From: Myxococcales bacterium
GTDB taxonomy: Bacteria > Myxococcota_A > Polyangia > Nannocystales > Nannocystaceae
NCBI GenBank assembly: GCA_020633335.1
Contig: JACKDU010000005.1
Coordinates: forward strand, 62,001-126,000
DNA length: 64,000 bases
Direction: 5' to 3'
This document shows positions 57,300 through 64,000 of this stretch, piece after piece. The notes under the pieces were generated by a model, which saw only the letters and a program-made list of their open reading frames with translations, was not told the origin of the DNA and searched no databases. Numbering within the stretch: the first letter of the stretch is position 1; the number at the start of each line of letters is the position of its first letter. Both the position numbers and the translations under genes were made by a program.

Positions 57300-58121
57300 T
57301 TACTCGCAGGGCGGGGCGGACTTTGGATCGGCCTCGGCGACCAGGGTCTCGATCTCGGTCGGCGTGAGGACCCGGTTCCAGATCTGGACGGCGTCGATGC
57401 AGCCGTCGAAGTCGCCGGCGAGGGTCAGGTCGCTGCTGTTGGCGGCCGGGCGCGAGGGGGGATCGCCGGCGAAGAGGCCGCTCTCGAGGTCGACGAAGGC
57501 GCCGAAGGGCTCGCAGTGCTCGCCGTCGGGCGAGCTGGTGCACGCGCAGCCGACCAGGTGCCAGGAGCCGTCGGCGTAGAAGTCGAGCTTCTGGTCGAGG
57601 AGCTCGCCGGAGGAGCCGACCGTGCAGATCACGTCGAGCTCGATGTCGTTGGCGACGACCTCGAGGCTGAATTGCCCGTCCTTCTTGAAGATCACCTGGC
57701 GGGTCGACTTCGCCGGCAGCGTCGGCATCGCCAGCCAGGCGGTGACCGTGTAGCTCGGGAGCGCCGGGAAGGGGCCGGCGGGCGCGCTCATGCTCTCGCC
57801 CTTGGTCACCCGCGTCGCCATGCCGTGGACCCCGGGGACCAGCCCGGTCACGCTGATCGGCCCCCCCGGGATCCGGCCGCACTCGTCGATCAGCGTGTTC
57901 GGATCATCGAGCTCGTAGCAGGCGACCGGCGGAGGATCGAGGACGTCGCAGGAGCAGGGGCCGAGCGCCTCGTCGGTGTCCTGGCCGCTGCCGCTCGCGG
58001 CGCTCGAGGAGCCGCTCCCCTCGCTCGCGCTCCCGCCCTCACCCGAGTCGGAGTAGGCGGGGTTGTCGAGGATGCAGCCGGCGAGGAGCGCGGCCGCGAG
58101 GAGATGGAGGGGGCGGGTCAC
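57300..58121 (-). CDS. LamG/concanavalin-like-domain lipoprotein
   Basis: This is a 273-residue lipoprotein. Signal peptide VTRPLHLLAAALLAGC (lipobox LAGC), a ~30-residue Ser/Gly linker, a Cys cluster (GPCSCDVLDPPPVACYEL), then a LamG-like jelly roll (SYTVTAWLAMPTLPA; GSWHLVGCACTSSPDGEHC; CIDAVQIWNRVLTPTEI). The closing motif, AVQIWNRVLT, is typical of LamG domains, which bind sugars or proteins at the surface. Start GTG 58121. Confidence 0.85.
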   Translation of the reverse strand: MTRPLHLLAAALLAGCILDNPAYSDSGEGGSASEGSGSSSAASGSGQDTDEALGPCSCDVLDPPPVACYELDDPNTLIDECGRIPGGPISVTGLVPGVHGMATRVTKGESMSAPAGPFPALPSYTVTAWLAMPTLPAKSTRQVIFKKDGQFSLEVVANDIELDVICTVGSSGELLDQKLDFYADGSWHLVGCACTSSPDGEHCEPFGAFVDLESGLFAGDPPSRPAANSSDLTLAGDFDGCIDAVQIWNRVLTPTEIETLVAEADPKSAPPCE

Positions 58122-58208
58122 GTTGGCGCGAAGAGAGCTTCCGACGACGGGTAGACCTCTGCAAGTGTCGCCTCGGGCCCCCTCCGCGAGCAGCGGGCCC
58201 GCGGTCGC

Positions 58209-59063
58209 TCACTGCGGCATCAGCGACGACTCAAAGCCGAGGGTGACCCGCAGGCGCTTGCCGGGCTCGTCCACGTTGTTGCCCATCGTCGTGTGGGTCT
58301 GGAGATCGCCGTCGATCGACTTGGGGGCGGAGTCGGGGGCCGCGTTGTCGCCGAGGGCGACGAAGGAGGCGACGTAGGAGCCGTACTCGACGTCGTTGTT
58401 CTCGTAGTTGAGGGCGATCTCGGCGAGGTTGAGGCCGCCGCCGGCCGGCAGCTTGTAGCCGAAGGAGCCGGCGATCGTCAGGTAGGAGCCGTCGATGTCG
58501 AAGACGCCGTCGATGTCCGAGTAGTAGACGTCGTAGAACTCGGTGGTCACGCCCTTGATGTCGTGGCTCTGATCGGTGAGCGGATCGGGGAGGGCGGCGG
58601 TGAGCTCGGGGCCGAGGACCTCGAAGGTGTAGGGGGTCGGCGCGTTGCCGCCGCTCCGCTCCCAGAAGGTGATCGACTTGAGGCCGGGGATCTCGTGGAC
58701 CGGGATCGGCTCGGGCGGGACGACGCCGGTGGTCCCGGTGGTCCCGCTGGTGTCGGAGGTGCCGCCGGTGCTGCCGGTGGTGCCCGTCGTGCTGCCGGTC
58801 GAGCCGCCGCTCGAGCTCGAGGAGGTGTCGCCGCTGGTGCCCGAGCTCGCGCTCCCGCCTCCGCCGGTCGTCGACGTGCTGGCGTCGCCGCTCGAGGAGC
58901 CGTCGCTGGTCGAGGCGCTGGTCGAGGTCGTCGAGGCGCTCGCGTCGGTCGCCGAGGCGGTCGCCGCGGTGTCACCGCGTGAGGTCGAGTCGTCGCCGTT
59001 GCAGGCCGCGAGGGCGACGAGGGCGAGGGCGAGGCGAGGGGTCAGGCGAAGGACAGGCGACAT
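58209..59063 (-). CDS. Lipoprotein with long Ser/Thr/Gly linker
   Basis: This is a 284-residue lipoprotein. Signal peptide MSPVLRLTPRLALALVALAAC (lipobox LAAC). Residues ~25-115 are almost only Ser, Thr, Gly and Asp in short repeats (GSTGSTTGTTGSTGGTSDTS), and a ~165-residue beta-rich domain follows (DGVFDIDGSYLTIAGSFGYK). No known domain. The linker is the longest of this group and would be a good target for O-glycosylation. Confidence 0.8.
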   Translation of the reverse strand: MSPVLRLTPRLALALVALAACNGDDSTSRGDTAATASATDASASTTSTSASTSDGSSSGDASTSTTGGGGSASSGTSGDTSSSSSGGSTGSTTGTTGSTGGTSDTSGTTGTTGVVPPEPIPVHEIPGLKSITFWERSGGNAPTPYTFEVLGPELTAALPDPLTDQSHDIKGVTTEFYDVYYSDIDGVFDIDGSYLTIAGSFGYKLPAGGGLNLAEIALNYENNDVEYGSYVASFVALGDNAAPDSAPKSIDGDLQTHTTMGNNVDEPGKRLRVTLGFESSLMPQ

Positions 59064-59218
59064 CGGGGATCTCCAGGCAGGACGGAACGGAAAGGAAGGA
59101 AAGGATCCCCACGGTAGCGAAGTGCGGCGCCGCCCGGAAGCTCTGCGCCGCGACCGGGGGGCCGGTTTTGGCGCGTCCGCGCGCGCGCGCGCCGCCGCCG
59201 TCGCTGGCGATTCTTCGC

Positions 59219-59224
59219 TACCCT
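59219..59224 (+). promoter_or_regulatory. -10 hexamer TACCCT, start-proximal
   Basis: TACCCT ends 6 nt before GTG 59231; no Shine-Dalgarno. Confidence 0.45.
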
Positions 59225-59230
59225 GGTGCG

Positions 59231-60361
59231 GTGCGAGCCTCGCTCAGCGCGACCCTCGCGGCGCTCCTCTGCGCCGCCTGCTTCGTCGATCCCGGCGTCG
59301 TCGGGCTCAGCGAGGGGGGGACCGAGGCGACGGGCACGTCGACGACGACCGTCGCCGACACCACGACCACCGCGGGGAAGATGACGACGACGACGACGAC
59401 GGGCGCGACGTCGACGACCAGCGGGTCGAGCGGGTCGAGCGGGTCGACGGGCGGCGGGTCGACGACGACGAGCGGCGGCCCCGCGAGCTGCTGGGATCGC
59501 TCGATCGACGACTGGGACGACGTCGTCCAGGTCACCGACGCCGAGCTCGGCGGCGATCCGCGGAACCCCGCGCTCTCGCCCGACGGGCTCACGCTGACCT
59601 ACGTCGCGCTCGGGATGGACGCGCTGCCGCTCCGCCCCTATCGGGCGATCCGGGGCGGCCTCGACCAGCCCTTCGGCATGGCCACGCTCCTCGCGGCCTG
59701 GCCCGATCTCAAGAACCTCGTCGGCCACCCCAAGATCGTCGGCGACGAGATGGTGCTGATGCTCCCGGGCTTCGGCTCCTACGACTTCGCGCGCTCGCTC
59801 CTGGTCGACGGGGTGTGGACGGATCCGGCGCTGATGCCCGGCTTCGACAGCGCCGACGACGAGTACTACCCGAGCCTCACGGCCGACGGCGCCCGCCTGA
59901 TCTTCGTCCGCGGCGACGGTCAGGCGGTCCCCGGGGTCGACGCCCTCTCGCCGTGGGCGCTCTACGAGGCCTCCCGCCCGCCGAATTCGCCGCCGGGGAC
60001 CGAGTGGGGGGCGATCGGCGAGGTCGCGCTCCCCTTCGCCGAGAACCCCGACTACCCCCACTGGCGGAGCTGCCCGGTCCTCTCGCCCGACGGCCTCCAC
60101 CTCCTCCTGGCGACCTCCTACCCCAACGTCGTCGACGCCGGCGATCCGAGCGCGTCGCTCGAGATCGCCGAGCTCCGCCGCGACGGGCTCGACGCGCCCT
60201 GGTCGACGCTGAACCTCGCGCCCTCGCTCCACCAGGAGGGTCGCCACGGCTGCCCCGGGGGGATCACCGCGGACGGCTGTCAGATGGCCTACGCCGAGCT
60301 GACCCTCGGCGGGACGGGCGACGATCCCTACACGATCTGGCTCGCCCGACGCTCGCCCTAG
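59231..60361 (+). CDS. TolB/PD40-like beta-propeller lipoprotein
   Basis: This is a 376-residue lipoprotein. Signal peptide VRASLSATLAALLCAAC (lipobox CAAC), a ~70-residue Thr/Ser/Gly linker, then repeated PD40-like strands of a propeller (NPALSPDGLTLTYVA; YYPSLTADGARLIFVRGDG; CPVLSPDGLHLLLATSYP; ITADGCQMAYAEL). Such WD40-like TolB propellers bind partners in the envelope. GTG 59231 is supported by the -10 box. Confidence 0.85.
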   Translation: MRASLSATLAALLCAACFVDPGVVGLSEGGTEATGTSTTTVADTTTTAGKMTTTTTTGATSTTSGSSGSSGSTGGGSTTTSGGPASCWDRSIDDWDDVVQVTDAELGGDPRNPALSPDGLTLTYVALGMDALPLRPYRAIRGGLDQPFGMATLLAAWPDLKNLVGHPKIVGDEMVLMLPGFGSYDFARSLLVDGVWTDPALMPGFDSADDEYYPSLTADGARLIFVRGDGQAVPGVDALSPWALYEASRPPNSPPGTEWGAIGEVALPFAENPDYPHWRSCPVLSPDGLHLLLATSYPNVVDAGDPSASLEIAELRRDGLDAPWSTLNLAPSLHQEGRHGCPGGITADGCQMAYAELTLGGTGDDPYTIWLARRSP

Positions 60362-60368
60362 CGCCCGC

Positions 60369-61169
60369 TCAGCCCGCGAGCCAGGGGCAGCACTCGGCGG
60401 CGGCGTCGAGGAGCGGCCCCTCGTCGACGGCGCAGAGGTCCGGGACGTCGAGGGTGCACTCGTCGAAGAAGCTGTCGTTGTAGGCGCACTGGCAGTAGTC
60501 GCCGTCGCAGAGGATCTGGAGGTCGTCGCCGCAGTGGTAGGTGACGCCGCAGAGCTGGTTGTCGTCGATCTCGATGTCGCAGTGCTCGCAGACGATCACC
60601 AGCGCGTTGACCTCGGGGACGCAGGCGTTGCCGCCGAGGTACTCTCTGCAGGAGATCTGGCCGACGCAGCTCGCGTAGCTCCCCCAGCGGCTCTTGCAGG
60701 CGTCGCCCCCCTGATCGATGTAGGCGAGGCAATCGGCCAAGCAGGCGTCGAAGTTGGCGCCCGAGCACTTCTCCTCCATGTCGCAGTAGGTCCCGCAGCT
60801 CGCGGTCGCGTCAGGATCGCCGCCGGTGGTCGTCGGGTCGGTGGTGACCGGGCCGCTCGTCGGGATCGAGTCCGTGGTCGTCGAGTCCGTGGTGGTCGTG
60901 GTCGTGGTCGCGGTCGCGGTCGCGGTCGCGTCCGAGGTCGAGGTCGTGGCCGAGGACGTGGTCGTCGCGGTCGAGCCGGCGCTGCCGCTCTCGGTCCCGC
61001 CGCTGCCGGCGTCGCCGCTGCTGCTGGCGTCGTTGCTGCTCCCGCTCGCGTCGGCGCCGGTCGCCGAAGCGCCGCTGGCCGACGTGGCCGCGCCGGGATC
61101 GCTGAAGCAGCCGCCGACGAGGGCGGCCAGGAGGGCGAGCGTGGCGGTCGCGCGGGCCAACCGGATCAC
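60369..61169 (-). CDS. Cysteine-rich lipoprotein with Thr-rich linker
   Basis: This is a 266-residue lipoprotein starting at GTG 61169. Signal peptide VIRLARATATLALLAALVGGC (lipobox VGGC), a ~100-residue Ser/Thr/Ala/Gly linker, then a Cys-rich domain with ~20 Cys (CGTYCDMEEKCSGANFDACL; VIVCEHCDIEIDDNQLCG; CDGDYCQCAYNDSFFDEC) arranged for disulfides. It converges with the propeller gene, the stops only 7 bp apart. Confidence 0.8.
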   Translation of the reverse strand: MIRLARATATLALLAALVGGCFSDPGAATSASGASATGADASGSSNDASSSGDAGSGGTESGSAGSTATTTSSATTSTSDATATATATTTTTTTDSTTTDSIPTSGPVTTDPTTTGGDPDATASCGTYCDMEEKCSGANFDACLADCLAYIDQGGDACKSRWGSYASCVGQISCREYLGGNACVPEVNALVIVCEHCDIEIDDNQLCGVTYHCGDDLQILCDGDYCQCAYNDSFFDECTLDVPDLCAVDEGPLLDAAAECCPWLAG

Positions 61170-61265
61170 GATCGCAGACCGTGGGGGTCGGGGCAACGCC
61201 GAGGGGAGGCGGTCGCGGGGCCGGCTCTTGCGCGCCGGGTCGGGCTCACGCAAGGTTCGCGGGTG

Positions 61266-61802
61266 ATGCGCTGGATCGCCCTCGCTCGCCGCTCCGCCCT
61301 CGGCCTTGGCCTCGGCCTCGTCTGCGGCCTCGTCTTCGGCCTCGTCGCCTGCGGGGACGACGGCGCGGGCGGGGCGACCAGCGGGGCGACGGGCGGCGGC
61401 AGCGAGGGAGAGAACCCCGAGCCCCACGTCCGCGTCGAGGGCCCGGTGGACCTCCTCGATCTCTGCGGGACGATCGGCTCGACCAATGTCTTCCTCCGGG
61501 CGACCCGGGTCGGCTGCGTCGGCTCGCCGCCGGCCCCCTGCACGATCCCGACGAACCCCTACGAGATCGTCGTCGGCGACACCGCGGGCTGTCCGAGCGC
61601 GCTGACCGGGGCGCGGATGGAGGTCGAGATCGAGGCGACCGGCAAGTACCAGATCGAGGCCGTGACGATCACCGAGAGCGGCCACCAGGCGCTCTGCTAC
61701 GGGTCGAACGGCGCGTCGGTGATCGAGGTGACCCAGGCCGAGCTCGACGGGCGGGCGACGATCGCGGTCGATCCCCTCGCGGGGCCCTGCCCGGCGCCCT
61801 GA
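61266..61802 (+). CDS. Lipoprotein of unknown function
   Basis: This is a 178-residue lipoprotein. Signal peptide ends in LVACGDD (lipobox LVAC, Cys ~27) after a Leu/Gly-rich core (GLGLGLVCGLVFGL). The mature part is beta-like with paired Cys (LDLCGTIG; RVGCVGSPPAPC; HQALCYG; GPCPAP end). No family recognised. It lies 118 bp before leuS but a promoter for leuS stands between them. Confidence 0.75.
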   Translation: MRWIALARRSALGLGLGLVCGLVFGLVACGDDGAGGATSGATGGGSEGENPEPHVRVEGPVDLLDLCGTIGSTNVFLRATRVGCVGSPPAPCTIPTNPYEIVVGDTAGCPSALTGARMEVEIEATGKYQIEAVTITESGHQALCYGSNGASVIEVTQAELDGRATIAVDPLAGPCPAP

Positions 61803-61881
61803 GGGGCCAGGGGGCGGCGGAGGCCCTCGGCGGGTGCGGGCGGCCCGCGGAGAGCGCGCGGGCCCGCGGTGATCGGGCGGC

Positions 61882-61910
61882 TTGGCAAGCGCCGGTCGCC
61901 GGACTAGCGT
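61882..61910 (+). promoter_or_regulatory. Sigma-70-type promoter of leuS
   Basis: TTGGCA (61882-61887), 17-bp spacer, TAGCGT (61905-61910), then ATG 61921 after 10 nt; short or no leader. Confidence 0.6.
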
Positions 61911-61920
61911 TGCCGCCGAC

Positions 61921-64000
61921 ATGACCTACGACTTCCGCGCGATCGAGGCCCGCTGGCAGAGCTACTGGGACGAGCACGAGACCTTCCGGGCCGAGCTCGA
62001 CCCCGATCGGCCGAAGTACTACGTCCTCGACATGTTCCCCTACCCGTCGGGCGACGGCCTCCACGTCGGGCACCCGGAGGGCTACACCGCGACCGACATC
62101 GTCGCCCGCTACAAGCGGATGCGCGGCTTCAACGTCCTCCACCCGATGGGCTGGGACGCCTTCGGCCTGCCGGCCGAGCAGTACGCGATCAAGACCGGCA
62201 CCCACCCGGCGACCCGGACCGCCGAGTGCATCCAGAACTTCAAGCGCCAGCTCAAGATGCTCGGCTTCTCCTACGACTGGGCCCGCGAGATCGACACGAC
62301 CTCGCCGGCCTACGTCAAGTGGACCCAGTGGATCTTCCTGCAGATCTGGGGCTCCTGGTACGACCACACCGAGGGGCGGGCGCGGCCGATCGCCGAGCTG
62401 CCGATCCCGCCGGCGGTCGCGGCGATGGGCGACGCCGAGGTCAACCGCTACCGCGACGAGCACCGCCTCGCCTACATGCACGACGCGCCGGTCAACTGGT
62501 GCCCGACCCTGCGGGTGGTCCTCGCCAACGAGGAGGTCGCCGAGCACGTCGAGCAGGGGCACGAGGTCGTCCGTCGGCCGATGCGGCAGTGGATGCTGCG
62601 GATCACCGCCTACGCCGAGCGCCTCCTCGCCGACCTCGACGGGCTCGAGTGGCCGGCCAGCGTGATCGAGATGCAGCGCAACTGGATCGGCCGCTCGGAG
62701 GGCGCGGAGGTCGAGTTCCAGGTGGTCGGGATCAAGGGCGAGGAGGGGACGCTGACGGTCTTCACGACCCGCCCGGACACCCTCTTCGGCGCGACCTACA
62801 TGGTCCTCGCGCCCGAGCACCCGCTGGTCGATCAGATCACCACCGACGCCCAGCGCTCGGCGGTCAAGGCCTACGTCGAGAGGACCGCCCACCGCTCCGA
62901 GCGCGAGCGCCAGGCGGAGGCGGCCGAGGGGGCGAAGACGGGGGCCTTCACCGGCGCCTTCGCCCGCAACCCGGTCAACGGCCGCGAGATCCCGATCTGG
63001 ATCTCGGACTACGTCCTGATGGGCTACGGGACCGGGGCGATCATGGCGGTCCCCGGCCACGACACCCGCGACCACGCCTTCGCCAAGGCGATGGGCCTCG
63101 AGATCGTCGAGGTCGTCGGCGGCGGGACGGCGCCGATCGCCGACGAGGCCTTCGTCGGCGAGGGCGTCGCGGTCAACTCCGGCTTCATCAGCGGCCTGAC
63201 GACCGCGGCCGCCAAGGAGCGGATGATCGATCACCTCGAGCGCGAGGGGATCGGCCGCCGGCGGGTCACCTACAAGCTCCGCGACTGGCTCTTCTCGCGC
63301 CAGCGCTACTGGGGCGAGCCCTTCCCGCTGATCCACCGCCCGGACGGCGAGGTCGCGCCGGTGGCGGTCGACGACCTGCCGGTGACCCTGCCGGTGATCG
63401 AGGACTTCGGCCCGAGCGAGAGCGGCGAGCCGCCGCTGGCGAAGGCGCGCGAGTGGGTCGAGCTGGCGGACGGCTCGCTCCGCGAGACCAACACGATGCC
63501 GCAGTGGGCGGGCTCGTGCTGGTACTACCTCCGCTTCATGGACCCCCGCAACGACGGGGCGGCCTTCTCGAAGGAGGCGGCCGACTACTGGCTGCCGGTC
63601 GATCTCTACATCGGCGGCGCCGAGCATGCGGTCCTCCACCTCCTCTACGCCCGCTTCTGGCACAAGGTGCTCTTCGACCTCGGCCACGTATCGACCGTCG
63701 AGCCCTTCCACAAGCTGGTCAACCAGGGGATGATCCTCGGCGCGACCTACCACCCGATCACGCCGCGCCGCGACGAGCGCGGGCTCCCGGTGGTCTTCCT
63801 CCCCGATCAGATCGAGGCGATCGGCGGCGACCGCTTCGCGGTCAAGGGGAGCGGCGAGGAGGTCAAGGTCCAGTGGGACAAGATGTCGAAGAGCCGGGGC
63901 AACGTCATCAACCCCGACGACGTGATCCGGGAGTACGGCGCCGACACCATGCGCCTCTACGAGATGTTCATGGGGCCGCTGGAGCAGAGCGCCCCCTGGC
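61921..64000 (+). CDS. leuS: Leucyl-tRNA synthetase, N-terminal ~690 residues
   Basis: Cytoplasmic class I aminoacyl-tRNA synthetase that charges tRNA-Leu. The HIGH motif is present as [13 protein letters not shown] (near residue 48) within the LeuRS signature [16 protein letters not shown]. The insertion with the CP1 editing domain is present ([22 protein letters not shown], an editing-site Thr-rich motif). KMSKS appears as [10 protein letters not shown] near residue 655. The reading frame is open to the window end; about 150-200 residues (tRNA-binding domain) lie outside. ATG 61921 is fixed by the family N-terminus and the promoter. Confidence 0.97.
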   Translation, partial: MTYDFRAIEARWQSYWDEHETFRAELDPDRPKYYVLDMFPYPSGDGLHVGHPEGYTATDIVARYKRMRGFNVLHPMGWDAFGLPAEQYAIKTGTHPATRTAECIQNFKRQLKMLGFSYDWAREIDTTSPAYVKWTQWIFLQIWGSWYDHTEGRARPIAELPIPPAVAAMGDAEVNRYRDEHRLAYMHDAPVNWCPTLRVVLANEEVAEHVEQGHEVVRRPMRQWMLRITAYAERLLADLDGLEWPASVIEMQRNWIGRSEGAEVEFQVVGIKGEEGTLTVFTTRPDTLFGATYMVLAPEHPLVDQITTDAQRSAVKAYVERTAHRSERERQAEAAEGAKTGAFTGAFARNPVNGREIPIWISDYVLMGYGTGAIMAVPGHDTRDHAFAKAMGLEIVEVVGGGTAPIADEAFVGEGVAVNSGFISGLTTAAAKERMIDHLEREGIGRRRVTYKLRDWLFSRQRYWGEPFPLIHRPDGEVAPVAVDDLPVTLPVIEDFGPSESGEPPLAKAREWVELADGSLRETNTMPQWAGSCWYYLRFMDPRNDGAAFSKEAADYWLPVDLYIGGAEHAVLHLLYARFWHKVLFDLGHVSTVEPFHKLVNQGMILGATYHPITPRRDERGLPVVFLPDQIEAIGGDRFAVKGSGEEVKVQWDKMSKSRGNVINPDDVIREYGADTMRLYEMFMGPLEQSAPW

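Noticed and set aside
56582..57367. Frame through element B encoding RPPTSSACDLRDSRRAP, also found in element A
   Set aside because: Peptide similarity arises from the conserved DNA; differences between copies hit all three codon positions and preserve base pairing, so a protein is less likely than a structured element.

Overview
The window is about 72% GC. Its genes use G or C at almost every third codon position, and it carries many secreted lipoproteins whose lipidated cysteine is followed by long Ser/Thr/Gly/Asp-rich linkers. Two proteins have AgmX/PglI C-terminal domains, one a CFI-box C-terminus and one a MYXO-CTERM-like Cys-TM-Arg tail. Together these point to a myxobacterium, most likely of the Nannocystineae (Nannocystis/Plesiocystis/Enhygromyxa type). 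This placement is inferred from protein style, not from a marker gene. No rRNA, tRNA, CRISPR array, insertion sequence or phage gene was seen.

Layout. 1-9.4 kb: a truncated exported protein, two adjacent FtsX/LolCE-like permeases with no ATPase beside them, an AlbA/ATPase regulator, a TPR lipoprotein with a suspicious internal stop, an unrecognised protein, a VOC protein and a lipoprotein. 9.5-21.4 kb: an envelope operon ending a CFI-box protein, then a lipoprotein, aldo/keto reductase, AgmX-type lipoprotein, SDR, SRPBCC, von Willebrand A lipoprotein, pirin and an orphan histidine kinase. 21.6-29.9 kb: a compact YqiJ-like / flotillin / giant AAA-ATPase operon. 30-33.5 kb: a prolyl-4-hydroxylase-like gene, then a tightly packed operon of a Tat-exported protein with a two-cysteine tail, a divergent DUF692 (MNIO) enzyme and a small partner protein. 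This looks like a RiPP-type modification system.

33.5-42.3 kb: a lipoprotein plus AIG2-like pair, then two phospholipase-D-like paralogues flanking a four-gene envelope glycolipid module (methyltransferase, UbiA-type prenyltransferase, GT-C glycosyltransferase, LPG-synthase-like membrane protein). 42.3-48.8 kb: an AgmX-type TonB-like protein, a repeated structured element, a tandemly duplicated lipoprotein gene whose second copy is broken by frameshifts, and a two-gene exported-protein operon. 48.9-56.9 kb: a divergent seven-gene cluster with four ATP-grasp ligases, a serine-nucleophile amidotransferase/peptidase-E-like protein and two alpha/beta-hydrolase esterases, a plausible uncharacterised peptide or amide biosynthesis locus. 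56.9-64 kb: a second copy of the structured element, five lipoproteins, and the start of leuS.

Regulatory signals recur. Many genes have a -10-like TANNNT hexamer only 6-8 nt before the start codon and no Shine-Dalgarno, which implies leaderless mRNAs. Three genes have GGAAC-N17-GT(C/G) upstream, which resembles ECF sigma promoters. Four intergenic hairpins share TGTC-N6-GACA. The two ~280-bp structured elements conserve stems through paired substitutions.
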